Assembly: GCA_030698225.1 (NCBI GenBank)
Contig: JAUYNR010000087.1
Location: 1 to 64,000, forward strand
Source: Oxalobacteraceae bacterium
GTDB lineage: Bacteria; Pseudomonadota; Gammaproteobacteria; Burkholderiales; Burkholderiaceae_D
Reading direction: 5' to 3'
DNA length: 64,000 nucleotides
Shown: one piece after another, positions 26,756 through 34,957 of the stretch
Layout of the letters: every line of letters starts with the position of its first letter
Position numbering within the stretch: the first letter of the stretch is position 1
The notes under the pieces: generated by a model
Database searches by the model: none
What the model saw: the letters and a program-made list of their open reading frames with translations, nothing else
Told to the model about the DNA's origin: nothing
Position numbers and translations under genes: made by a program

Positions 26756-27796
26756 ATGCAATATACTATTCTGCTTTTCGTCTTAATTTTTTTGCATGTA
26801 CTTGATTATAGTAAAGCGGATAGGCGAACTTTATTAATTGGCAGCATTATTTTGTTGTCTTCTTTTGCGGTTGTATACAGTCAGACCGGTAGTATTGATT
26901 ATGATGGCTATAAATCTTACTTCGACTGTATCGGAATACCAGATTGCTCATCGGAGTTAAGTGTTGAATATGGCTTTAAGTTAATTGTTAATGTATTTCA
27001 AGTTATTTTTGGCGATAACTTTTGGTTGTTTATATCTAGTTACTCTGTTCTGGCAATAATAATAAAATTGTATTTCTTGAAGAAATACTCGCCTTATTTT
27101 ATGTTGTCTGTATTTTTTTATTTTTGTTATAATTTTTTAATGCACGATATGACTCAAGTGCGAGTTGGAATTTCTCTGGCATTTTTTTGGCTCGCGATTG
27201 ATAAATATTGTGAGCGATTACCCTGGAAGTCTTTTGGATTTTTTCTTCTGGCCGTATTAATGCATACTTCTGCACTGGTTGGTGGAATCATATATTTGTT
27301 AAGCAGAGAATCATTTAGTAAGAGATTCTATTATCTTTTGATTCCTGTATCTTATATTATTTCTTTTTCTGTAAATAGAGAATATTTGTTATCTTTACCA
27401 TCAATATTTTTTCCTGATTCAAGGTTATCTATATATTCGGCAGGTTTTGAAAATGAAATATGGGCATTTAATCCAATTAGTCCCACAATCATTATTTTTC
27501 TTGTTGCTAATATTTTATTGATGATAAAAATACAAATGAAAGAATCTAGCGCTATTGAAATTATATCTTGTAAGCTAGGATTTTTTGCCGTTGCAGCATT
27601 TTCTTTAACCTATTGGGTTCCAGCCCTCGGTATAAGGGCTTTTGAGTATTTGAATAGTCTATATCCGTTAGTGTTTGTGTTTGCAATTAAAAAATATAAT
27701 AATAAATATATATATGCGTTATTTTTTTTGTTTGGTTTGTTTTACTGGGAAAACAATTTAATTAATCATGAAATAATGCTTGATTTTTTTATTTAA
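26756..27796 (+). CDS. wzy: O-antigen polymerase Wzy (EpsG-like)
   Basis: The 346-aa polytopic membrane protein shows about ten hydrophobic segments. The DMTQVRVGISLAFFWLAIDK stretch and the following LMHTSALVGG are features of the EpsG/Wzy family. It is predicted to join O-units in the periplasm. It is among the most AT-rich genes in the window, with long T and A runs, consistent with transfer from a different genomic background. It starts at an ATG without a clear Shine-Dalgarno sequence; the next gene begins 3 bp after its stop. Confidence 0.82.
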   Translation: MQYTILLFVLIFLHVLDYSKADRRTLLIGSIILLSSFAVVYSQTGSIDYDGYKSYFDCIGIPDCSSELSVEYGFKLIVNVFQVIFGDNFWLFISSYSVLAIIIKLYFLKKYSPYFMLSVFFYFCYNFLMHDMTQVRVGISLAFFWLAIDKYCERLPWKSFGFFLLAVLMHTSALVGGIIYLLSRESFSKRFYYLLIPVSYIISFSVNREYLLSLPSIFFPDSRLSIYSAGFENEIWAFNPISPTIIIFLVANILLMIKIQMKESSAIEIISCKLGFFAVAAFSLTYWVPALGIRAFEYLNSLYPLVFVFAIKKYNNKYIYALFFLFGLFYWENNLINHEIMLDFFI

Positions 27797-27799
27797 TTT

Positions 27800-28936
27800 A
27801 TGAAAATAATTCATGTTGTTGAATCTTTGGCGAGTGCGGGTGGCGGTTTGCCAGCGGCAGTAAAGTCACTTATAAAATTACAGCAATCTTTTAATTATAA
27901 AGTGATCTGTGCGGTAACGGGGTTGGCAACACCTAATAATGAGTTCGATAAGAATACTGTATTCAATTTGAGAGATAGCTCTATTCTTAGTAGTATTTTT
28001 AACTTAAATAAATTATGTCTGTCAATAAAACGTCATCATTATGATTTTGTGCATATACATGGGGTGTGGAATTTAACCTATCTTGTGATATGCATTACAT
28101 GCAGATTAGCAGGAGTTAAATACGTTGTTACTACCCACGGGCAATTACTGTCAACAATATTGGAATCTGACTCAATTCAAAAGCGTTTGAAGAAAAAAAT
28201 TTATTATCAATTGTTTGCACGTCAAATTTTACAAGGAGCATTCAAAATTCATGTTTCTAGCGAAAATGAACGTTCAGAATTTTCTTTGAATAAAATACTT
28301 TCAAAAAAAATTGTATTGATTCCTCATATAATGGATGATATTTTTTTTGATATTAAACTGGATCGCGATAGTAGTCATTTTCATGCTGATAAAACTCCAG
28401 AGTTTAAAGATATATTGTTTGTTGGTCGACTAGATGTCAGAAAGGGTATTCTAGATTTGATCGATGGCTTTGCTTCTTCTGGCCTATCTCTTGATTGGCG
28501 TCTAAGAATTGTGGGTCCTAACAGCGATCCTGATTTTATGAAATTGATGTTGAGGAAAATTTCGTCTATTGGAATGGTAGAACGTATCTTAATTGAAAAG
28601 CCAATATATGGTGATTTGAGAATTGATTTATATTTGAGTTGCTATGTATTTTGTCTTCCTTCGTATTCTGAGGCCCCTGGTCTTGTAAATATCGAAGCGG
28701 CTCTCGTTGGACGCCCTGTAATTACTACTCCCTATACCGGATTGCTTGATATAAAGGAATTTGGCGGTGTCTTATGTGATACAGGTCAAGAATCAATTGG
28801 CTTGGCCTTAAGGGAAGTGGCTAGTTGGACAGAGAATGAATATTTTTCTCGATCTAAGAGAATTCAGTCATGGGCTAAATCAGAATTTTCTTTGGATATT
28901 ATTTTGCCTAGATGGAAAAAATTTTACACGCAATAA
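27800..28936 (+). CDS. Glycosyltransferase family 4
   Basis: The 378-aa GT-B protein has an N-terminal glycine-rich acceptor loop (ESLASAGGGLPAAVKSL). The C-terminal donor domain has DILFVGRLDVRKGILDLIDG and the EAPGLVNIEAALVGRPVITT stretch carrying the E-X7-E type signature. It probably adds a sugar to the O-unit on the cytoplasmic face. Its composition is strongly AT-rich like wzy. The donor is unknown. Confidence 0.87.
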   Translation: MKIIHVVESLASAGGGLPAAVKSLIKLQQSFNYKVICAVTGLATPNNEFDKNTVFNLRDSSILSSIFNLNKLCLSIKRHHYDFVHIHGVWNLTYLVICITCRLAGVKYVVTTHGQLLSTILESDSIQKRLKKKIYYQLFARQILQGAFKIHVSSENERSEFSLNKILSKKIVLIPHIMDDIFFDIKLDRDSSHFHADKTPEFKDILFVGRLDVRKGILDLIDGFASSGLSLDWRLRIVGPNSDPDFMKLMLRKISSIGMVERILIEKPIYGDLRIDLYLSCYVFCLPSYSEAPGLVNIEAALVGRPVITTPYTGLLDIKEFGGVLCDTGQESIGLALREVASWTENEYFSRSKRIQSWAKSEFSLDIILPRWKKFYTQ

Positions 28937-28990
28937 ATTTTTATTTCTCTAATAAATTAAAACTAAATATTTTATTATGAATAATTTTTA

Positions 28991-30220
28991 ATGAAAATCC
29001 TTATTGTCAGTCAATATTTTTGGCCAGAAAATTTTCGCATCAATGATTTGGTCAAGGCATTGTTGGATAAAGGAATCAACGTCGATGTGGTCACCGGGCA
29101 GCCAAACTATCCGGGCGGACGGATATTCGACGGTTATCGGGCCGGGAATTTCGGCAAACAATCGTGGGGCGACGCGACGGTTTACCGCTTGCCAATGGCG
29201 CCGCGTGGGCGCGGCTCAGCGGTACGGTTGATATGCAATTATTTGTCATTCGTGATCAGCGGCATTTTGCTGGCACCATTTGCGCTGCGACGCAAACGAG
29301 TCGACGTTGTGTTCGTTTATGCGATCTCACCAATTTTGCAGGCGATCCCGGCGATTCTGATTAAATGGATCAAGGGTGCAAAGCTGGTGATCTGGGTACA
29401 GGATTTGTGGCCGGAGAGCCTGGAGGCGACAGGCTTCGTACGCAATCGATGGGCGTTGGCGATGGTGCGGGTCTTGGTGCGCTGGATTTATCGACACGCC
29501 GATCTGATACTGGTGCAGTCAGAAGCGTTCATTGCTCCAGTCGCTGCGCTTGCAGATGCTGGAAAAATTTGTTATTACCCGAATTCTGCTGATGATGTTT
29601 TCACGTCTTCATCTGTGGATGATGAGTGCCAGATTCCCGAACTGGGAAACGGATTTTCGGTTGTGTTTGCCGGAAATCTAGGCACAGCCCAAGCGGTCGA
29701 TACGATTATCGATGCAGCCGAGCTTTTAAAAGACAGGCCGGAAATCCGCATTATTTTAGTTGGCAGTGGCAGCCGTGCAGCCTGGCTGCAAAGCCAGGTC
29801 GAGCAACGCGGTTTGAGCAATGTACTACTGGCGGGACAGTATCCACTGAGTGCCATGCCTGCAATATTGCGCGGTGCGAGTGTGTTGTTGGTAACGCTTA
29901 AGGACGAGGCCATTTTTTATCATACGGTACCCAGCAAGGTGCAGGCGTACTTGGCAGCGGGGCGGCCTATCGTCGCCTGTCTGAACGGTGAAGGGGCGCG
30001 AATCATCGCACTAGCTGAGGCGGGTGTCTGTTGTCCGGCAGAGGATGCTGTTGCACTAGCGCAAGCCATTGCATCGCTGTATCAGATGTCTGAGGAAGAT
30101 CGGTCGCAATTGGGTAAAAATGGTCAGCGTTATTTTGAGCAGTACTTTGATAGCAACATGCTTACACAAACATTAATAAGCCATTTTGAGAAAGTGCGGG
30201 TAAGTGGGCGTCAGCAATGA
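28991..30220 (+). CDS. wbuB: Glycosyltransferase family 4, WbuB-like
   Basis: The 409-aa product matches the WbuB pattern from its start, KILIVSQYFWPENFRINDLV, with VVTGQPNYPGG, KLVIWVQDLWPES and a C-terminal PSKVQAYLAAGRPIVACLNGEGA. WbuB homologues transfer an L-FucNAc residue in several enterobacterial O-antigens. Here the gene directly precedes three genes for a UDP-L-6-deoxy-HexNAc, so it likely uses that product (L-QuiNAc or L-FucNAc). GC content rises again from this gene onward, which marks a composition boundary inside the island. Confidence 0.83.
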   Translation: MKILIVSQYFWPENFRINDLVKALLDKGINVDVVTGQPNYPGGRIFDGYRAGNFGKQSWGDATVYRLPMAPRGRGSAVRLICNYLSFVISGILLAPFALRRKRVDVVFVYAISPILQAIPAILIKWIKGAKLVIWVQDLWPESLEATGFVRNRWALAMVRVLVRWIYRHADLILVQSEAFIAPVAALADAGKICYYPNSADDVFTSSSVDDECQIPELGNGFSVVFAGNLGTAQAVDTIIDAAELLKDRPEIRIILVGSGSRAAWLQSQVEQRGLSNVLLAGQYPLSAMPAILRGASVLLVTLKDEAIFYHTVPSKVQAYLAAGRPIVACLNGEGARIIALAEAGVCCPAEDAVALAQAIASLYQMSEEDRSQLGKNGQRYFEQYFDSNMLTQTLISHFEKVRVSGRQQ

Positions 30221-30276
30221 TGCTTTATTGATTGTTTATTTTTTTAAATATTTGTCCGTGTGATTAGGGAATTGTC

Positions 30277-31131
30277 ATGAAAGTTTTAGTGTTGGGTGTA
30301 TCCGGCATGCTGGGGAATGCCATTTTCAGGTATTTTTCAGAAAGCAGAGATTATGAAGTCTTTGGCTCGGCACGGAGCAGCGCTGTACAGCGTGCATTTG
30401 CACCGGAATTGGCTAACAGAATTATGGTCGGAACTGATGTTGATAATCCGGATTCTCTCGCGCTTTTGTTTGCTAAAGTCAAACCGAATGTAGTGGTCAA
30501 CTGTATTGGCTTGATCAAGCAGTTGGCTGAAGCCAATGATCCATTGCAGGCGATACCGATTAATTCTTTATTGCCGCACCGCTTGGCCCGCTTATGTGAA
30601 ATAGCAGGGGCTAGGCTTGTTCACATCAGTACCGATTGTGTATTTTCCGGCAGTAAAGGCAATTATCATGAAGCCGATCAATCGGATGCAAAAGATTTGT
30701 ACGGACGTTCCAAATATTTAGGCGAGGTTGACTATCCGCATGCAATCACCTTGCGCACATCCATTATTGGACATGAGTTAGGTAGCGCCAATGGGCTAGT
30801 TGGTTGGTTCCTGTCGCAACAGGGAACAGTCAACGGTTTCACAAAAGCGATCTTTTCCGGATTCCCAACGATTGAATTGGCACACATCATCCGGGATGTC
30901 GTCTTGCCGCAGCCTCAATTATCCGGTTTATATCATGTCGCATCTGAACCTATTTCAAAATATGATTTGTTGAAACTGGTGGCGCAGGTATACGGGAAAA
31001 AGATAGAAATTTTGCCTGAGAATAAATTCACGCTGGACCGGTCATTGAGTGCGGAAAAATTCAAATTGGCATCAGGTTACACGCCACCTGCCTGGCCAGT
31101 GCTGGTTAAAAAAATGTTCAATTTTAAATAA
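30277..31131 (+). CDS. RmlD-like reductase for UDP-L-6-deoxy-HexNAc synthesis (WbvR/QnlB-like)
   Basis: The 284-aa SDR has KVLVLGVSGMLGNAIFRYF at its N-terminus, HISTDCVFSG and the YGRSKYLGE catalytic motif. It sits next to WbjB/CapE- and WbjD/CapG-like genes. In the UDP-L-FucNAc pathway this position holds a larger CapF/WbjC protein with an added cupin domain. In the UDP-L-QuiNAc pathway it holds a shorter RmlD-like reductase (WbvR). The short length and the lack of a C-terminal cupin favour L-QuiNAc; this is inference from gene type. A good GGGAA precedes the ATG. Confidence 0.75.
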   Translation: MKVLVLGVSGMLGNAIFRYFSESRDYEVFGSARSSAVQRAFAPELANRIMVGTDVDNPDSLALLFAKVKPNVVVNCIGLIKQLAEANDPLQAIPINSLLPHRLARLCEIAGARLVHISTDCVFSGSKGNYHEADQSDAKDLYGRSKYLGEVDYPHAITLRTSIIGHELGSANGLVGWFLSQQGTVNGFTKAIFSGFPTIELAHIIRDVVLPQPQLSGLYHVASEPISKYDLLKLVAQVYGKKIEILPENKFTLDRSLSAEKFKLASGYTPPAWPVLVKKMFNFK

Positions 31132-31145
31132 TTAAGGAGTCTTTT

Positions 31146-32156
31146 GTGTTTGCAAATAAAGTCTTGATGATTACGGGCGGTACGGGCTCATTCGGTAATG
31201 CTGTTTTAAAGCGTTTCTTATCTACTGATGTGCGTGAAATTCGTATTTTCAGCCGTGATGAAAAAAAGCAAGAAGATATGCGAATAAAGCTTAATAATTC
31301 GAAGTTGAAATTCTATATCGGAGATGTTCGCAACTACGACAGTATTCATGAAGCCATGCAAGGTGTCGATTACGTTTTCCATGCAGCAGCATTAAAGCAG
31401 GTTCCTTCATGTGAGTTTTACCCGATGGAGGCAGTGCGAACAAACGTATTGGGTACCGAAAATGTATTAAATGCCGCGGTTGCAAACAAGGTTGAACGAT
31501 TAATTGTATTGAGTACAGATAAGGCTGTTTATCCGATCAATGCTATGGGTATTTCCAAAGCCATGATGGAAAAACTGATGGTGGCAAAATCGAGAGTGCG
31601 TGTATCTGGCGAGACAGTAATATGTGCTACCCGCTACGGTAATGTTATGGCGTCCAGAGGTTCAGTGATTCCACTTTTTGTCGGTCAGTTAAAGGATGGC
31701 AAGCCGGTGACGATTACCGATCCGAACATGACTCGTTTTTTAATGTCACTCGACGATTCAGTAGAATTGGTCTTGCATGCTTTCGAACATGGTAAGCAAG
31801 GCGATATTTTCATTCAAAAAGCCCCGGCATCTACGGTCAGTGATCTTGCAACGGCACTGAAAGAACTTTTTTCGAAGACAAATGAAATCCGCGTCATTGG
31901 CACGCGGCATGGTGAAAAATTATACGAATCGTTAGTATCCCGTGAAGAGATGGCGAAGGCGGAGGATATGGGCGGTTACTTCCGTATTCCTGCTGACAAC
32001 CGCGACTTGAATTACAACAAATATTTTATCGAGGGTGAAACCAAAATCTCCGAGTTGGATGACTATACTTCGCACAATACTGAGCGGCTTACCATCGAGC
32101 AAGTCAAAGAAATTTTGTTAAAGCTTGATTTTATTAAAGAGCAAGTCAATGCGTAA
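31146..32156 (+). CDS. UDP-GlcNAc 4,6-dehydratase/5-epimerase (CapE/WbjB/FnlA family)
   Basis: The 336-aa product uses a GTG start preceded by a strong AAGGAG. It has the TGGTGSFGNAVLKRFL nucleotide loop, FHAAALKQVPSCE and the VLSTDKAVYPINAMGISKAMMEK block in which M replaces the usual active-site Tyr, as in the FlaA1/CapE class. The enzyme makes the 4-keto-L-talo intermediate from UDP-GlcNAc. It overlaps the next gene by 8 bp. FlaA1-like UDP-GlcNAc inverting dehydratase is the closest alternative, but the neighbours favour CapE. Confidence 0.87.
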   Translation: MFANKVLMITGGTGSFGNAVLKRFLSTDVREIRIFSRDEKKQEDMRIKLNNSKLKFYIGDVRNYDSIHEAMQGVDYVFHAAALKQVPSCEFYPMEAVRTNVLGTENVLNAAVANKVERLIVLSTDKAVYPINAMGISKAMMEKLMVAKSRVRVSGETVICATRYGNVMASRGSVIPLFVGQLKDGKPVTITDPNMTRFLMSLDDSVELVLHAFEHGKQGDIFIQKAPASTVSDLATALKELFSKTNEIRVIGTRHGEKLYESLVSREEMAKAEDMGGYFRIPADNRDLNYNKYFIEGETKISELDDYTSHNTERLTIEQVKEILLKLDFIKEQVNA

Positions 32157-33273
32157 GATCATGACCATAGTCGGGACGCGCCCCGAATTGATAAAAATGA
32201 GCCGCGTGATCGCGGAGCTTGAAAAACATACGCAGCATATTCTGGTCCATACCGGGCAGAATTACGATTACGAGTTGAACCAGATATTTTTTGATGATCT
32301 GGAAATCCGTAAGCCGGATTATTTTTTGGAGGCAGCGGGGGCGAATGCTGCACAAACCATCGCGCAGGTGATCATGAAGGCGGACGAGGTTCTTGAGATT
32401 GAGAAACCAGACGCCTTACTGCTCTATGGCGATACCAATTCCTGCCTGGCAATCATTGCCGCGAAGCGTCGTAAAATTCCGGTATTTCATATGGAAGCTG
32501 GCAATCGATGCTTCGATCAGCGTGTGCCCGAGGAGTTGAACCGCAAGGTATTGGATCATTTATCCGATATCAATATGGTTTTGACTGAACATGCGCGCCG
32601 TTATTTGATTGCGGAAGGCATTAAGGCAGAGACCATCATCAAGACCGGTTCGCATATGCGAGAGGTACTTGATTTTTATAAGCCCAAGATTGATCGATCT
32701 GATGTTGTTTCGCGTTTGTCCTTAGAGCCTAAAAAATTCTTCCTGGTCAGTGCGCATCGAGAAGAAAACGTGGATTCTCCAGAGTCTTTGCGGGATTTGC
32801 TCGGCACACTCGATGCGCTGGTGAATAAATACAATTATCCAGTACTTGTTTCCACACATCCCAGGACATTGAAGCGTTTGGAAGAAATGGACTATGGTTC
32901 CATGGATAAAAGAATTATTTTTTCCAAACCATTTGGCTTTGTGGATTATATCAAGCTTCAAATGCAGGCATTTTGCGTGCTCTCCGATAGTGGCACGATT
33001 ACGGAAGAAACTTCCTTATTGAATTTGTCGGCAGTCACCATCCGCAATGCCCATGAACGTCCGGAAGGTATGGATGTTGGCACCTTGATCATGTGTGGCT
33101 TGAAGAAAGAGCGTGTGATTGAGGCTATTGAAATCGTTACTTCCCAACATACTGAAAAATCACCGCCCGTTTTACCTGTGGCTGACTATGAGAATCCGCA
33201 TGTGTCAAAGCAGGTGCTTAGGGTCGTTACCAGTTATATTGATTACATTAATCGTGTTGTCTGGTCAAAATAA
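32149..33273 (+). CDS. UDP-HexNAc 2-epimerase (WecB-like; WbjD/CapG/FnlC role)
   Basis: The product is 374 aa from the ATG at 32149 (MRKIMTIVGTRPELIKMSRV); the track start at 32125 is in the previous gene. GTRPE, HTGQNYD, HMEAGNRCFDQRVPEE and SDSGTITEE are hallmarks of non-hydrolysing 2-epimerases. Within this trio it should invert C2 of the L-rhamno/L-talo intermediate and give the final UDP-L-QuiNAc or UDP-L-FucNAc. A WecB role in ManNAc synthesis is possible but less likely given the order. Confidence 0.87.
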   Translation: MRKIMTIVGTRPELIKMSRVIAELEKHTQHILVHTGQNYDYELNQIFFDDLEIRKPDYFLEAAGANAAQTIAQVIMKADEVLEIEKPDALLLYGDTNSCLAIIAAKRRKIPVFHMEAGNRCFDQRVPEELNRKVLDHLSDINMVLTEHARRYLIAEGIKAETIIKTGSHMREVLDFYKPKIDRSDVVSRLSLEPKKFFLVSAHREENVDSPESLRDLLGTLDALVNKYNYPVLVSTHPRTLKRLEEMDYGSMDKRIIFSKPFGFVDYIKLQMQAFCVLSDSGTITEETSLLNLSAVTIRNAHERPEGMDVGTLIMCGLKKERVIEAIEIVTSQHTEKSPPVLPVADYENPHVSKQVLRVVTSYIDYINRVVWSK

Positions 33274-33335
33274 TTTTCCTTATGGTCTCTATTGCAATAG
33301 GCTCGCACAGTAATTTTTATGGATTTGATGCTTAA

Positions 33336-34274
33336 ATGACTAAAATTCTGGTGACGGGCGCAAGTGGTTTTGTAGGGAGTGTTCTTTGTGATACCTTGCA
33401 TGCGCGTAACATATATTTTGTTCCAGCCGTACGTATTGCCAAGAGTAATGATCAATTTTCTGTTGGTGAATTGAATGCTGCTACAAAATGGGGAAATGCT
33501 TTAGCTGGATGTAAAGCAGTCATACATTTGGCTGCGCGTGTTCATGTGATGAACGACACATCAAGTGATCCACTTGCAGCTTTCCGTGCCATGAATGTTG
33601 ACGCAACATTGAATTTGGCGAAACAGGCAGTTCAGTGCGGCGTCAAACGCTTTGTATTTATAAGCAGCGTCAAGGTAAACGGTGAAGAAACCACCAGCAA
33701 GCCATTTACCGCTTTCGACGAACCTGCACCACTTGATCCTTATGGGCAGTCAAAGCTTGAAGCGGAAATTGCGCTGATGGAGTTGGCGCGTACTACTGGT
33801 CTTGAGGTCGTCATTGTTCGTCCGCCCCTGGTGTATGGTCCAGGCGTGCGTGCAAACTTTCTTAAGTTAATGCAGTTGGTAAAAATGGGTGTGCCTCTAC
33901 CATTGGGGGCTATTCATAACCGCAGAAGCATGGTGGCACTGGTTAATCTGGTTGATTTGCTGATTACCTGCACGCATCATCCGGCCGCAGCGGGGCAGAC
34001 GTTTATGGTGTCGGATGATAATGATGTGAGCATTTCAGAATTGCTCCGTATGCTTGCCCGTGCCATGGGAAAGCGATCCTTGTTATTGCCCATACCTGCC
34101 GGAATAATTGCCGGCACTGCTGCCATTTTGGGTAAATCTGCAGTGGCGAGTCGATTATTGGGCTCGTTGCAAGTTGATATTAATCATACCAAATCAACAT
34201 TGGGCTGGAAGCCTGTTATCACTATGCAAGAATCGCTTAATAAAACCGTAGCACATTTTCTTGCACATCATTGA
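33336..34274 (+). CDS. NAD-dependent reductase, WbpV-like (UDP-D-QuiNAc formation)
   Basis: The 312-aa extended SDR has KILVTGASGFVGSVLCDTL, VIHLAARVHVM, a FISSVKVNGE motif and the DPYGQSKLEAE catalytic Tyr/Lys. Similar genes (WbpV, WreQ) reduce UDP-4-keto-6-deoxy-GlcNAc made by a WbpM-type dehydratase to UDP-D-QuiNAc or a related sugar. Here the initiating transferase follows with an almost overlapping junction and a WbpM-like gene comes next, so the three genes probably supply and attach the first sugar. A UDP-GlcNAc 4-epimerase role is less likely. Confidence 0.75.
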   Translation: MTKILVTGASGFVGSVLCDTLHARNIYFVPAVRIAKSNDQFSVGELNAATKWGNALAGCKAVIHLAARVHVMNDTSSDPLAAFRAMNVDATLNLAKQAVQCGVKRFVFISSVKVNGEETTSKPFTAFDEPAPLDPYGQSKLEAEIALMELARTTGLEVVIVRPPLVYGPGVRANFLKLMQLVKMGVPLPLGAIHNRRSMVALVNLVDLLITCTHHPAAAGQTFMVSDDNDVSISELLRMLARAMGKRSLLLPIPAGIIAGTAAILGKSAVASRLLGSLQVDINHTKSTLGWKPVITMQESLNKTVAHFLAHH

Positions 34275-34285
34275 TTGGCTTGGGT

Positions 34286-34846
34286 ATGAAAAGATTATTT
34301 GATTTTTTTTTGGCTTTATTTGCACTGCTGATTTTATTGATACCACTTGTTTTGGTGGCGGTTATCGTTAAATTGACATCCAGTGGCCCTATCGTCTATT
34401 GGTCTGATCGCGTAGGGCGGCATAATAAGATTTTCAGAATGCCGAAATTCAGGACGATGCGCGTCGATACGCCGGCTGTGGCTACGCATCTTTTATCTGA
34501 TCCGAAACAGTTTCTGACACCGGTCGGTTCTTTTTTGCGTAAATCGAGTCTGGATGAGTTGCCGCAGCTTTGGAGTATTGTCAAAGGTGATATGAGTTTT
34601 GTTGGCCCGCGTCCGGCATTGTTCAATCAGGATGATCTGGTGGCATTGCGTACCCAATGTGGGGTTGATAAGGTGTTGCCGGGGCTGACCGGGTGGGCGC
34701 AGATTAATGGCAGGGATGAATTGCCTATTCCGGATAAAGTTAAGCTGGATGTCGATTATGTACTTCGACAATCGTTTGGATTGGATTTGAAAATACTCTT
34801 TCTGACGTTTTTGAAGGTGGTGCGTCGGGATGGGGTGACGCATTGA
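34286..34846 (+). CDS. Initiating phosphoglycosyltransferase (monotopic, PglC/WcaJ C-domain type)
   Basis: The product is about 186 aa from the ATG at 34286 ([20 protein letters not shown]). It has a single re-entrant membrane helix, then [40 protein letters not shown] (the catalytic D-E pair), VGPRPAL and [16 protein letters not shown]. It transfers a sugar phosphate to undecaprenyl phosphate and starts O-unit assembly. The short size is that of PglC-like enzymes, without the N-terminal WcaJ domain. The 3' end of the gene (last 15 codons or so) has been copied, together with the following REPIN, to 38372-38491. Confidence 0.9.
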   Translation: MKRLFDFFLALFALLILLIPLVLVAVIVKLTSSGPIVYWSDRVGRHNKIFRMPKFRTMRVDTPAVATHLLSDPKQFLTPVGSFLRKSSLDELPQLWSIVKGDMSFVGPRPALFNQDDLVALRTQCGVDKVLPGLTGWAQINGRDELPIPDKVKLDVDYVLRQSFGLDLKILFLTFLKVVRRDGVTH

Positions 34847-34858
34847 GATTGTTGATTT

Positions 34859-34929
34859 TGTAGGAGCGCACCCGGGCGCGATAGGTCGTGGCAGAGTTGA
34901 GGTTGGTCGCGCCCGGGTGCGCTCCCACA
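34859..34929. repeat. REPIN, family 1, loop lineage III
   Basis: The family-1 arms enclose the loop ATAGGTCGTGGCAGAGTTGA. The same loop occurs in the copy at 38423, together with flanking coding sequence. Confidence 0.9.
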
Positions 34930-34957
34930 GTGCACGTTTTATTTGGATTGATTATTG

